A stretch of DNA of 64,000 bases from Wurfbainia villosa. Its lineage: Eukaryota; Streptophyta; Magnoliopsida; Zingiberales; Zingiberaceae. The position numbers were made by a program, and so were the translations under genes. Shown here piece after piece: positions 23,390-36,053 of this stretch. The notes below the pieces were generated by a model, which searched no databases, had not been told where the DNA came from, and saw only the letters and a program-made list of their open reading frames with translations. The stretch lies in assembly GCA_025175895.1 (NCBI GenBank), contig CM046003.1:49160335-49224334 (forward strand), in the 5' to 3' direction. Each line of letters starts with the position of its first letter. Position 1 is the stretch's first letter.

Positions 23390-25523
23390 TTATAGATTTA
23401 GTGCATATTTATATTGGTTATGCGATGATATCATGTTTTGTCTAGTATTGTTTTAACCTTATATCTGTTAGACTGCATATGGTTATTAATTGCTATTACT
23501 GCTATACGTAGCTAGTTATCATTGTGATGTAAATGAATAGATATTATTGGTCAATGTTTACTTCTTAATTTTTGGACTAGTATTAGGATTGGACTAGTAC
23601 TAGGATTAGACTAGTTGAATAATATGACTAAGGTGGATAAATTCGTAGAAGGTATACATAGAGGTTCTTCGACTTTCTAGATCCTAGTGCATGAGGACAT
23701 GATTAATTTCTTACATAGTTTATGGTATATATAGGCATCTGATGCTTTATTTAGTGTTGCCTTGACTTTGTTCTGGCATGACCCTTTAGTTATACCCTAA
23801 TAAATTTTCGCCGTTAATTGTCATTAGTATGATTATGCTGTCGTTTATTAGACAGTGTGTTATATGTTTATATGATTATGTATTTTTGCGGTGGATACCA
23901 TGATTAAGACTAGTAGAGATAGAATAACTTAGATGAAGTTATTCTATAAGAGCGGATCTCAGGAATAAAACAACATTAGTATAACCCAAGATGTTGGAAC
24001 CCTAGGTGTAATAACCCGGATGAGCTTAATGATATATGGTTATCCATTTACTGTTTTAGTGATATGGTGATCGGACTAGTAGAGTTCGTATGGTTAGGAT
24101 ACGATTAGTCCTTACTATATCTCCCATTGTTGGTTGAGAGAGAGTCTGCAGTAGAGTCTCTCTATGGTTGCTTAGTATGTGGTCGAATATGTCTCCCATG
24201 CATGGTTGAGATAATCTACTGTAAGGTTATATCCTTGCGTTATCCGCTCGGAGTTGGTAATAATCGGATTCGTATGACGCCTGTAGCTATATAGCTACTT
24301 TACAGGTTAAGTACCCATGAGATCTGTTCGTGGTAGCATGTTGTAGCATGCATGATTGAACTGGTAGAATGATATAATTTAGACTTAACCCTCTTGTCGT
24401 GCTTGTTAGTAGAGGGGTTGTCTTTATTGGCCTTGATAGGCGTTTCTTGTTAGTTGGGACGAAACCCTAGGATCAATCGTCTCGACGTGTTTATGAGTGG
24501 ATTGGACTTATGATTTTTATCGACCATGATAACAATTCATGTTAGAAGGGTTGGAACGCTAGATTTAACCATCTCGACTTATTTATTTATAAGTCGATGA
24601 TCTTTACTGACTTTGGTAAACATTTCATTTTAGAGGTATTGAAACCCTCGCTTGACCGCCTCAATGGGTTTAATTGTATATCGATGATCTTTGTCGACGT
24701 TGAAAGTCGATTTATGCTGGATGTATTGGATAACCCTAGGCTTAACAACCTAGGATAATCGACTGCCCACACGACCTATTATTGGTAGTATGCTAATGTC
24801 TGCAGTCGATAACTAGATATTTATATACTGTCTGTCTATCCACGAGTCCCATTCGTGGTAGCATGTAGTTGTGCATAGACAGTGCTATTGATTGTCGGCC
24901 CACGAGTTACGTTCGTGGTAGCTCATAGATAGTTCCTTTGTGTGCGAGAGCCACGAGACTTTGTCGTGGTATCCGGATGTGCACTGGTTGTTGCAGTTGT
25001 TGTGTATGTTGCGGGTATATTTGTTATATCAGGATAGTTGCAGACTGATATTGGTACTCTGAGGGTTGGGTTACTCTAGCTTGTTCCCTGTGACTTCCAT
25101 TATGTGCATTATGATTATGCACTATTATCTATACATCCACAGAGTGGTTGTACTTACCTCCTCCTCACTTATCCTTTAGGTTAACTGATGGGGGACGTGT
25201 CCAGTTGACCTACCTTCGAGTCGCTCAGAGAGAGTTCCTTGTCGTGCTTGTTCTACTGCATCGTCGAGATGCCACTTTGTTTACTTTATCAGTATTGCAT
25301 TTTGTTATGCACTTTGGATTTTGTCGCAATTTGATTTGGGGTCATAAAACTATTTTACTTTAATTGATATATGTTTAGTCGTGCATGCATGCAGTTATTA
25401 AAATACTAGTAGTTCTATAATTATTTCGAGGTTTTTACCAGATCCGGTCCATGTATTTCGGAATATTGTCACTAAGGGACTCCTCTGTCATTTGGATGAC
25501 GGATATGCCCCCAGGATGTGACA
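23390..25523 (+). repeat. LTR-like block inside element B (left border uncertain)
   Basis: About 2.1 kb without coding sequence. Its right end is built like a chromovirus LTR end (CACTTATCCTTTAGGTTAACTG, AAGGGACTCC, ATGTGACA at 25516-25523) and is followed by ATTTTATTGG, like a decayed primer site, and about 180 bases of leader. Inside are CCACGAG...TTCGTGG hairpins (about 24840-24970). It may be a solo LTR or the 5' end of another element fused into B. I could not find a convincing start or TSD. Confidence 0.4.
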
Positions 25524-25708
25524 ATTTTATTGGTTTGCAGTTTTGGTTTGTGGGTTTTGTGTTTTGAGGATTTTCTTTTCCTTGGATTTTTGGGAGTTCT
25601 CGCGTTTTGAGACCAGGCAAGCTGAAGGATATCTTTGAGCTATAGGAAAAGTATTGTCTTTAGTGGTTACAGTACTTTAGGGGTTAGGAAAAGTATTGAC
25701 CTAGTGAA

Positions 25709-26861
25709 ATTGCCCCTACTCATGGTCGGGGACGAGGTCGATGAAGTATTGACCTTGAGGAACCTAACGATGATTTCAGAAGTACAGACTCTTTAGAGGT
25801 GCCGACTGATGTCGAATTAGGAAGCTAGGGATTTGGCCTGTTAGCCACCAATTTGAAGGACAAGGAGTAAACCCGTAGAGAATATTCTACTATTAGTGAT
25901 TTGGTTATGGATAAGGCATGTATACTTACACTGGTTAAGACGATGAATGATCATTTTACCTTATTATAGGAGGTGTTGGATGAGATATTTATCTGTCCCA
26001 GTATTTTCTAGAGAAGATCCGAAACTCTTTGTTAAAAGAGAGATGAACCTTTGAGGTTATGCATCGATTATCGATGATAGAATGCGATAGTTGTAGAAGG
26101 AAATGAATATCCTTCATTATGGATAGAGGATCTATTTAGATCAGCTATAGAACACCTGTATATACTCTAGGATTTATTTGTAACTGGTGTGATGATATTG
26201 TAGTGACATGGTGTCATACAATTATCATTGTCGTTGTGATGATTGTTATATCATCAACCTAGAGTAAAGAGAATGCAGTTGTATAGCGATGACAATTTCA
26301 TACTCGGTATGAATTGTATGAGCTTGTGATTATCTTATTAGACTTATTGATGACTTAGTCGTCCAGGAATTTGGGAAGTCGTGTATTCTGGACACGATTG
26401 GATCAGTTGTGCACTCGGCCACCGTAGATGGTGGTTTCTTGGTATTGATTTGATTATTACCATAGATATAGATAGGATGCACTAGCGGTACTACATCGCT
26501 GACAGGTTGAACCAGGAAGGCGATGAAATTTATTTGGTCTGAAGCTTGTGAAACTAGTTTCAGGGCTCAGACGATGGTTGACTTTTACGTTAGTGTTGAT
26601 TAATCATGCTAGTGTGGAAGGAAGGGTAGAGTACATGGATGCATCATTTCGGGGATCAGAGCGATTTCGATGCTATAGAATAGGATGTATCCTAAGATTA
26701 TGACAGATAAAGGACTGCGAGATAAGCCGTCATATATATGACGTGGACTTCGCAATTATTATATTGTTTAGAAGAGGTGAGGAGCAGAAATGCTCATGGA
26801 GTTTTGGCTAGCTACTAGATAGCTACTATAGAGTAGCTGGAATACGAATGGTTGTAACAAA
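25709..26861 (+). pseudogene. Eroded gag/RT/RNase H of element B
   Basis: Remnant of a gypsy polyprotein read only in fragments. Near 25711 APTHGRGRGR resembles the start of chromovirus Gag. At about 26055-26070 PLRLCIDYR is the RT motif of the family; near 26530 MKFIWSEACETSF is the start of the RNase H region. Frame changes and stops are frequent. The distance from gag start to RNase H is only about 1.1 kb against about 2.9 kb in element G, so large parts are missing, including the RT active-site region. The remnant is followed directly by the CACTA terminus at 26862. Element E shows the same reduced order. Confidence 0.65.
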
Positions 26862-27318
26862 GATTACAAGAAAATAAGGCTTCAGAAACAGATTTTTAAA
26901 ACGGAATTAAAATCCGTTTTAAATATTTATAAATTAGAAACGGATTTACAACAGAATTACAATTCTGTTTCACTTATATGAAATATAACATATATAAATA
27001 TATTTAAGATAGAATTTAAAATGAATTAGAAACAAATTTATAAAATAAATTTTTATAAACAAAAATAAATATGAATTAGAAACGAAATTTAATACGAAGA
27101 TATATTTGTTATAAAATCTATTTGAAATAATTTTAAACAAAAATATTCTGTTTATAAATTAAAAGGAAATTTATTAAATAATAGTAAATTTAATTATTTC
27201 TAATAGACTAAAACTCTACGTTAAGAAAATAAATAAATATTGATTAATTAAAAAATTATCTTATCGAATGTTTCAGAAATTATCTGAAATTTAAATTGAA
27301 TTTTTATAATATTTTATA

Positions 27319-29600
27319 GTGAAATGTTTAATACGCTTCATTGACCTAAGTTTAAATAGGAAATTCTCCTATTTTCTTTTGTTCCTATTCCCCATCCGCT
27401 GCCGCCACATTTCTCTCGACCTTTTCTCTCTCGATTCTGATGGTGACCATCTCCTTTTCACCGACTGTCGGTCGGCCAACCACCACAACAAACTCCTCTT
27501 TCCATCGAGCGTCACCGGAGCAGCTTGTCAATTGCCACTCCTCCACACGACGGGCGCCTCCTTCTCCCTTGTGTCGCTGCTCCGTTGCAGTCGCGACTCC
27601 ATCGTCGTTGCACACGATGCCTCACCAACGCGACCAATGTCGGCTACGATCGGTGTCATCTTTGCGTGCGATGCCCACTGCCTCGCGACCAGCGTTGATC
27701 ACGGATGGTGCTGCCCTTCTCGCGATGTTGTGGCTCCGCCGGTCATCGCTTGATCGCGCCTTTGTTCTCCCCTGCAGCATTTTCGATCAATATAGTTATT
27801 GTTCTCTGTGATCTAGCGCACAACGCTTCTTATTATCATTGATCCGCAATTTCTGGGGGTTTCGATAGTGTTGCCGTTGCGACTGGAAAATATCAATACC
27901 ACTGTTGTTCACGGTGGTTTGAGGCTCTATCGGTGTTCCTTATCACAACTCTCCATTATTGGCAATCGATTTTGGTACCATTTTGATTTCTGGTAAGAAT
28001 TCCCTGTATCATTCGGTTCTTTGGAATAAGGTTTCAGAAATTAAGACATAAAAGGGAAATATATATTCATTGCGTTTATAGGTTATGAGGGTTATCGGAA
28101 TTGAGTTTTCTGTGAGTCAAATTTGCGACTGTAGCCTTGGATCAAGAAGCTTAGCCATTGTAGCTGAACCAGGTAAGTTCTGATTTAGATTCTACAACTG
28201 ATTTTATTATTGGTTGTTGAAATAGGTTGTTCTTTAATAAAGATCCACTATATGGATTAATAGGAATGCTATTCATTAATGAGAATGATCATTTTATTGT
28301 AATTAAAGGTTAATCGAGTTAGGTGTTGACTCTATTATCGAGTATATGGTAAAACTTGATTATTTGTTGTATTCTTGGTTATAGGTATTTGATTCGAAGC
28401 AGGTTCGCAAACATAAAGACCATTAGTACGATCTATATATCAGGTGGATAGTTCTTTCTTTGACTCTTGTAGATCGTTGATCTTAGTACATGAACTCTGT
28501 TATTGTTAGATGGATTTATTTTGACTCCACTCTTTATTATTCTTATACTTGATATTTAGCTTCTTGAACTTTGAGATGCTCCATTCAATGTCTATATAGT
28601 CTCTTTTGCTATCATTGTTATTTGGTAACATTTATACCTATTATGCTTATTATGTGTAACTTACAGTTTAGACTTTTAGTTATGATCGTATTAAGGATTG
28701 TGTAGTGATGACAATATTTGTGTAGACAACTATTATGCACTGGTTATGATCCATATTTGTTGATTATAATCATATACTGAGATATGGTAGGTGATGGTAC
28801 TTAATCATTGAATTACATAGTAGTTAAATGTAATGATAATGTATGTAGGCAACATAATACAACGTCTGAACTTAAGTTTTGTTTTGCTTGGATCTGAGTA
28901 GTTTGTCTTGTTTCTTTGTCATGTCTAGATTATGTTATGTCTAATGTATTTTATAAGTGCCTTGACTTGTGGGTGAGTATTGAAGGTATTGCAGTTTTAG
29001 ATATTTCATTAAGAAGCAATAAAATTGCTTATTTCCCCAAATTCTACAAGTATAATACCACAGACTCTTTGCCAAACCACAGAGCACTCTTTCTTTGCCC
29101 AATGATAAAGCTCTAAAGAAACATCAAGAAAGCCTTCCATGCACCTTTGATTCGAGTAGGCCAAGTTGAATCACCATTCCACCTATTTGCATATATATCT
29201 CCTCATTTATGTAATTCTTGATTCATTTTCTATTTAATTTTTAAAATGATTACCAAGCAATGACAAGTTTTTTCCTACATGATCTCCTGCACAAAACCTT
29301 GTTGGTTTTGTTTACAACTTAACAAGTTGCCTGGGTTAGATTAACAAAATTTTTACTAAGATGAATCTTGCATGTTTTTTTAGGGAAAAAACTCTTATTT
29401 GTGTTACTGACAAAATTAAAGATCATTACCTTTTGTCAGAAAGAGATAATTAATGAACTAAAACTTAGAGTTGTAGTTATTATCTTTTGGAAGTATGTTT
29501 GATTTTAAGTAATTGTTTCTATCGCCTTTAAACTAAATGATGGTAGAAAAAGATGCTATATTAACATAAATTCTATTTTATATTAATATATGTTATATAT
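27319..29600 (+). other. Interior of the CACTA remnant, no recognisable gene
   Basis: A short C/T-rich, GC-richer stretch (about 27370-27800) resembles a 5' UTR or first-exon region, with an ORF of 144 codons that has no recognisable domain. From 27800 to 29600 the sequence is AT-rich with weak intron-like character; I see no conserved motif. Confidence 0.4.
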
Positions 29601-29604
29601 ATAT

Positions 29605-30060
29605 ATGATTGCAGAAAAAGGATTTAGAACAAGAAGTGGATGATTTTGAAGTTTTTGAACGAATGCATAAAAGGAAACAAGGTACTGGAGAGTTTGTGGA
29701 CAACAAATCAGCTCGAGTTAGCGTAAATTAATATAATTAATTGTTTTTTTATCTTTTTATTATATCATAATGATATTTTACTTATTTTTTTCATATTTAT
29801 TAGGCTAATATCGGTTATTGTAATATGGATAGGGCAAAATGATGATGATCACTCTACTCAATTGAAGACATGCATACTACAAACAAGAGAATGGAGGAGG
29901 AAATTATTGAAAACAACAAAATATTGGAACTCATTATCATGAAAAATAGATTGAGGGATAAAAGCTTATCAAGGAAGGTAAGCAAAGAGAAGAAAATCTC
30001 AAGGAGATGGTTCGTAAAATGATTTAAGAGGTGAGATAAATAATTTATATCCAGGAGGAT
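29605..30060 (+). pseudogene. CACTA transposase C-terminal fragment (Transposase_24-like)
   Basis: A short conserved segment around 29610-29730 reads EVDDFEVFERMHKRKQGTGE followed by FVDNKSA, typical of the plant Ptta/En/Spm transposase family (PF03004), whose proteins have a conserved H and an FVD motif. It is followed after an AT-rich, probably intronic, gap by a charged helical stretch from about 29869 (MHTTNKRMEEEI) that could form a coiled coil. Upstream transposase domains are not recognisable, so only the 3' part of the gene remains. Assignment is by motif memory and would need a profile search. Confidence 0.55.
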
Positions 30061-30665
30061 CTAGACCCCGTGAGTGGTGTGATAGATGAAAATAAAAATT
30101 AGATTACTTATGTTGGGATATAAAAATTTATTTATTTGAATGATGTGAATGTTTATTTATTTTAATTTCTAATTGTATAATACTTTTGGATTAGAAATTA
30201 GTTGTTTAAAAAAATTTAATTTATTTGAAATGTGTGATTGTTTCTTGTAAATTATTATGTAGATGAGAAATGTAAAATTAAAATATTATAAAATTTTAAT
30301 GATATATTCAAAAACGAAATTATGTACGAACTAATAAACAAAAATATAAACGGATTTATAAACAGATTAAAATTATATGTGACATACTATTTGAAACAGA
30401 TTATTAACGGATTTAAACAAAAATTAGCAACGAAATATGTATTTGAAATTATTTTTATTTGGTTAATTTAAAAATGGATTTATAAACAGTATTTTGATCT
30501 ATTTTTGAAATTAAAGACGGAATATTTTCGTCTTAAAATTAGCTACGGGGCTTTCACTAACGGATTTTTGATATGGAATATTCCGTTTCAAATTATCTTT
30601 AGAGATGGAAAAATGAATTTCAGAAACAAATTTTTTTGTCTCTGAAGCCCTATTTTCTTGTAGTG

Positions 30666-30919
30666 CGAAGTTTGGTCGCGATAGCCTCCCATGCACTTAC
30701 AGAGTGTGTGGTGGAGTGGATTTTGGATATTAGATGGACTACCGTCTCTGACTCCGAGGAGGATAATGGTTTCCGGAGTTGCATTAGTTTAAGGAACTGA
30801 TGTTTCAGGAAATTTCGATTTCGGAATGGAAGTGAAAGCGTATTATTATAGATGTTGTGGTGGGTTTGCCTAGGACACATCAAGGCCATGACGCAATTTG
30901 GGTAGTCGTTGACCGACCT
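30666..30919 (+). pseudogene. Integrase fragment of element B, before the T2 insertion
   Basis: It reads ISEWKWKRITIDVVVGLPRT and AIWVVVDR, the gypsy integrase core. The protein is cut at 30919 by T2; the continuation begins at about 37538 with LTKSAHFLAI. The first catalytic Asp position (normally MDFV) reads IDVV here, so Asp is retained. Confidence 0.75.
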
Positions 30920-32395
30920 TGTTGGTAATTTGACGTCGCTAGAGGGGGGGGGTGAATAGCGTTTACTCTTGCGTAGATGGAAAACGTTCGCGTGCTTGTC
31001 TACAATTTTCGTTAGCGCAGCGGAAACAAAGATAATAAAGCAATAACGAAAACACAAACACACAAACGCAAGGATATAACGTGGTTCGGAACCGAACCGG
31101 TTCCTACTCCACGGATCGAGCTCTAAAGAGCTCTAGCGATACCAATGCAATCACTAACCACAAATACTCCTTCTCGACACAAGTCGGAGGTGGAGAAACC
31201 TCTTACAAACTATTCTTACAACAATAAGAAATAGATACAAGCAATTACAACAATGAAATATAATGCAAATAAAGAAAACTACTTTACAAATGTCTTTTGA
31301 TTGCTTGCTTGTTGATCGCTTGAACCGTGGTTGAAGACCCTGATTTGCAGCAGCAAATTGCCTCAAAAACGTCCAAGAAATCGCTTTAGAACTAATGCCA
31401 AAAACCCTCCCGTCGAGCTCCTTTTATCCTTGCGCGCGATCTGGATTTCCGCCCATCAGTCGACTGCCATAAGTCACCAGTCGACTGATGCCATTGTTGT
31501 CGTGAGACAACGGCTCGATCCACGCTGGAAAAACTCCAACGGATCTCTTGGCGATCGCCAACATTGGCCGATCGCTGCCGCGCGCCCGTGACCGATCGGC
31601 TCACGGAGCATTCTCTGCTCGACATTGGATTGACCGGTCACTGGCCCTTGGCGGTCATTGCCGACACCAGTGGATCGCTTCCAATGAGCGATCGATTGCC
31701 GAGCATTTCTAGTTTAAACCGGCTAACTCAAGTCGACTCACGGCAATGAATCCTACCATAATGCGGTCGCCAACCTCAAAAATGAGGTTTTAACCCAAGT
31801 ATGGTGCCCCCATACTTGCTAGACCACCCTTAGCCTAGACCTAAGCCTTCTAGCCACCTCCATCAGCCTCACGCCTCTCGAATCCCTCCAAGTCATCCAT
31901 GACTTGTTCATCCATCGCGCTAGCCTCTAGGTGCTTCCGTCGGCTATGTCATGCTAACGGTGTCTACACCGCCAAGGCACATTGGACTTACGCCGTCAAG
32001 ACTCCGCTTGGACTTTACGCCGCCAACCATTGGACTTATGCTGCCAAGACTCCCGCTTGGACTTTACGCAGCCAATATCAAACCCCTTGGACTTCTCATG
32101 CCAAGACTCAAGCTTGGACTTTCCCTTGCCAACCCATGTTGGACTTTTACATTGTCAAGACCCATGCTTGGACTCTTCATGTGCCAAGTCCCACTTGGAC
32201 TTTTCATGCCAAGTACTCAAGACTTGGACTTTACCAAATGCCAAGTGTTCCACTTGGACTTTCCATGCCAAGTACACAAGACTTGGACTTTCCCATGACA
32301 ATTACATTGTCATATGTTTTTGTCGAAACATCAAAACATCACTCGAGTCAAACTCGAGTCCTGGTCAATCGTGACCTGGGCCGATTGCACCAACA
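30920..32395 (-). repeat. 3' LTR of element T2
   Basis: 1476 bases. It has the shared module GGGGGGGTGAATAGCG, TTAGCGCAGCGGAA and AACGTGGTTC, a palindrome-rich block (about 31440-31770), and a CTTGGACTT/TGCCAAG repeat array (31975-32300). Confidence 0.9.
31975..32300. repeat. CTTGG/CCAAG repeat array in T2 3' LTR
   Basis: Roughly a dozen degenerate 25-35-bp units of the form TGCCAAG...CTTGGACTTT. The half-motifs are inverted with respect to each other, so each unit could form a small hairpin. Lack of stops in the unit leaves all three plus frames open. The partner array is at 37117-37442. Confidence 0.85.
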
Positions 32396-34269
32396 ATCTC
32401 TCCCTTTTTGATGTTTGACAAAAACCAAACAAATCATTTGAGTCAGACCACTAACTCAAATCCCTTACCAATTATCCCAAATTGGTAAACACTCTCCAAA
32501 TGTTCTCCCCCAAACATTCTCCCCCTTTTTGACTAACAACAAAAAGGTTTTCTCTCCAAGGAGGTCAATGTCTCATGTCCCAATGAGATCTTACAATCTC
32601 CCCCTTGATCCAAAAATAAATACCTAGGATGCCTACCATGTTCCTAGTGATAATTCACATATCACTCAAGAGAGGTAATCCTATACTTTCTCCCAATTTC
32701 CAAATTGGGTATCAAAAACCCATCAATTTTCCCAATTGATGATACTCTCCCAATAACTTCTCATCTTCAAGTAGAAAAACACATCCATCATCCCAAGATG
32801 GATACCTCCCCCTAAAGGCTTGCTTCCCCTTGACCATTGCACCAACAATGTCCTTGGAAAGCCCCTAAGCCAATAGGAACTCTAAACCATCAAAATTAAG
32901 GTTCTAAGTTCAACATAGAACTTTCACTCACCCTAAATTTGATACTTTGACCTAACACAACTCCTAATCCATATCCAATGGATTTTCACCCTTTATAATG
33001 CTTCCTAAAGCATATCCTAGGGTTAGGAGTGATTAGGAACCTTTTCCATAGCTGAACATGGGCTAAACAAACCTTGTTAACCCGAAATCAGACTGACGAC
33101 TCGACAAGTCGATCGCCACCACCAGAGCGATCGATAATAAATTTCAATTTCAAACTATCAGTATCGAGATTTGGAAAAACATAAGTAATTATACGTAATT
33201 TAAAAAATCATAAAATTTGATACGTATATTACTTATAGTCATTACAATGGATGAAAAATATTTGAAAATTATTTTACCCATAAGATAGTGAGTTTGATAC
33301 AAAACTCAAAACCATTGAAATTTTCAATGTTTTGGCCCTATTTTGTATCAACTTCATCAATGGTGATTGCTATCAAAAGATAGACTTCACCAAGGTTTTC
33401 TAAATTGATTTTAAAATGATTTCAAAACCATGTTTTGGATCATATTCCTTGGGCTCTATGCACATGACTTGTACACAAGCTTTCCTAATGATCCACCTTT
33501 TAAATTAGATGAGTTTTAGTTCATCTAGATGCAAAAACTATGCACCTTGAACTTAACTCATATCCTAGCATCTCACATGTATTTAGGGTGTATAAATACA
33601 CATACATGTCAATTGGATGTGAGATGTGGGTTTTGGTTCATTTAAAACTAGGGTTTCATGCATCTTCTAAGGCAACCCTACTTGATTCCCTTATGAATGG
33701 GACTCCAAGTCATGTCATAGTCCTTAAATCAATTTCAATCGAAATTTTTCTTAAATGCATGAATGATTATGGCATTAATGATGATATAGATAAGCATATG
33801 CTCATAATCATGATGTCATGACATAAGATGAAATCTAAAAATACATGATATTTAAAACCTTAATTCTAAAACATGAACATGACATATAAAATGATTAAAA
33901 GTAAGCATGATGTCATGGCATGTTATATGACAAACAAAGCATGACATATAAAATATATAGGTATAATAATACCTAAATTTTAATATTAATTGCCATTTGT
34001 TGGGATTAATCATATTTTGCCATATTAACCTAATCTCCCTAGTGTGCCAAAAACCCAAAATGACACACTAACCTCTAAACCTAAATTGTGTCAATTTAAT
34101 TGATTTTTCTTAATTTCAAAAGTGCATTGGCACATCCTAAAATCTTTTAGGATATTTATTCAAGTCTATTTCCAAGGTAACCATAACCTTGAAAATATCC
34201 TAAAGTGTCACCTTTACCATGATTGAGTTAACTACCCATCCAATCAAGGTTGGCACACCCTAAACCCAT
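32396..34269 (-). other. Noncoding 3' region and purine-tract array of T2
   Basis: 1.9 kb without coding sequence. On the minus strand purine tracts of the AAAAGGGGGAGA type occur at the LTR junction and again near 32504-32528, 32598 and 32810. The remainder is AT-rich. Confidence 0.7.
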
Positions 34270-35986
34270 CTAGCGTGAATCAATCACGCTCTTAGGAACC
34301 CAAAACCGATTTGAGCTCCTAGGGTTAATTAGGTATTCCTTAGGGATAACCTCCCTAGATACCTTCCTAATGACCCTCCTAGGCTTGTTAGCCTTGGTCA
34401 TTTGGGTCTTACCTAGGTTGACTCTAGGGGTAACTCCCCTTGCAACCTTCTTAGTGGCCACCCTAGGTTTCCTAGAAACCCTAGCCACTAGGCACAACCT
34501 TTGGTCAACCTTAGGGATGACTTCCCTATTTCCTAGACCTAGTTTGTGTTCCATAGTCAAATGAGACACTATGATAAGCCACTTTAGGCTTAGGTTTGTG
34601 ACCCAAACCTTGCTTGCCCTTGGTTGACTTTTGACTCTTAGGTCCTAGGTGTTGACTTTGACTTTTGGACCCTTGATTTTGACCACTAGACCCTTTAAAT
34701 TGATTTTGTATCTTATTTAGGGTCTTTTCAAGTTTTTCAAGCCTTGACCTTAAGACTTGATTCTCTAATTCTAATTTCCCAATTTTAGAATTTTGATTTA
34801 AACCATGGGCATGAGACTTTCTAGGCATATGCCTAGTCCATTTAGGATTTAGATCTAGATGTTCTCCTATTTTCCTAATTGATTTCTTAGGTAAAATATT
34901 TTTAGGGACATTAGTCCCAAATTTCTCCTTACTCCTAAGGTAAACATTTTTAGCACCTAAGCAAAATTCCTTACCTCTAGCATGCTCTTTATGAATTGCA
35001 AGGGAATTAAAATTCCTAGCATGCTTTTGACTATTAAATCTAGAAGGTGCATTATTGAAATATACCTTAGGGTTTGCCTTGGAGGCTCCCCCTACATGTA
35101 TAGCTCCTTCTTGGGTCTTTTTGCTCCCCCTAGGACATTGACTCCGGTAATGCCCCTTTGAGTTGCACTTGAAGCATATGATATGCTCCTTGCTCTTTTG
35201 ACTTGGGGCATCGACATCCTTTACTTTTGGTGCCGGTGGAGCTTTCCTAGCCTTCTTTGGGCACTTGCTCTTGTAGTGCCCAGCTTCTCTACACTCAAAA
35301 CATATGATATGATTTTTATTACAAATTGATATGTTTGAGTTACCTAGGTCCAAGGTGGAAGGTGTCAGAGTTTGAGCTTCTTCTTGTTGCTCCGGAGTGG
35401 AAATTCTCTCCTCCCCCTCAATCCTTGAGGTGGATGCTTCTTCCACTTCTACCTCCTCCTTGAAGATTGATGGCCTCTCAACCTCCAATTCTTCACACTC
35501 TCCTCTTGACCCGGATGTTGACTCTTCTTCAACTTCCGAATCCTCACTTGCTTGTGAGGAGGAGCTTGCTTCTTCGGCCTCTTCCGATTGAACCGATGAG
35601 CATTCTACATCTTCTTCTTCTTCTTGGACCAGTTGAGGGTTTTCATGGAGCTTGGCCAAATCACTCCATAGCTCCTTGGCATCCACATAGTCACCTAGAC
35701 TACATAAGAGGCCATTAGGAATTAAATCAAAAATGAATTTGATTACCTTCTTATTTTTATCGAATTGTTGGAGTTGCTCCTCACTCCACTTCTTCTTCTT
35801 GAGAAACCCTCCCTTTGGTCCCTTAGGATATTCAAATCCTTTCATCAATGCGGACCACTCCTCAAGGTCTCTCATCATCAAAAAATCTTCAATTCTCGCC
35901 TTCCAAGAATTGTAACCTTCTCGTCCATAGAAGGAATAGGGAATTGGGGTGTTGATGTCCCATCCCAATGGTTCTTCCATCTTCAC
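34270..35986 (-). pseudogene. Gag of element T2, two zinc knuckles, frameshifted near the C-terminus
   Basis: The first frame (35986-34526) encodes 486 residues starting MKMEEPLGWDINTPIPYSFY. An N-terminal Gag-like part (about 20-117, ending DLAKLHENPQ) is followed directly by a glutamate/serine-rich stretch (about 120-205). The central block seen in T1's Gag (residues 110-205 there) has no counterpart. Two zinc knuckles of the C-x2-C-x4-H-x4-C type follow: C229, C232, H237, C242 and C271, C274, H279, C284. Then comes a basic region and a short leucine/lysine heptad-like segment (about 405-425). A frameshift near 34545 separates the last part, which reads IPKEYLINP and FWVPKSVID, the same C-terminal signature as T1 and Z. 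The start lies about 47 bases from the primer site. It probably cannot be fully translated. Confidence 0.8.
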
Positions 35987-36033
35987 CCTCTAGCCTCTTT
36001 GTCTTAGCTCCCGGCGGTTAGTCCGTAGAAGAG

Positions 36034-36051
36034 CCCCGGGCTCTGATACCA
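36034..36051 (-). other. Primer-binding site of T2 (iMet)
   Basis: Minus strand TGGTATCAGAGCCCGGGG, next to the 5' LTR boundary at 36054. Confidence 0.88.
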
Positions 36052-36053
36052 CT

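Larger units (their letters stand above)
26862..30665 (+). mobile_element. CACTA (En/Spm-type) transposon remnant in element B
   Basis: The right end reads in reverse complement CACTACAAGAAAATAGGGCT, the CACTA superfamily terminus; the left end is a two-base variant (GATTACAAGAAAATAAGGCT). Subterminal regions carry many AAACGGATTT-type repeats on both sides. It interrupts B's polyprotein between sequences that are contiguous in element E (about 50357). A clean 3-bp TSD is not visible (AAA against CGA), consistent with age. Strand is that of the transposase remnant. Confidence 0.75.

Noticed and set aside
27319..27811. Overlapping ORFs of 144 and 123 codons
   Set aside because: C/T-rich stretch in the CACTA remnant, open in two frames, no known motif; looks like UTR sequence.
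34370..36007. Several plus-strand ORFs of 60-83 codons
   Set aside because: Antisense shadows of T2's gag.
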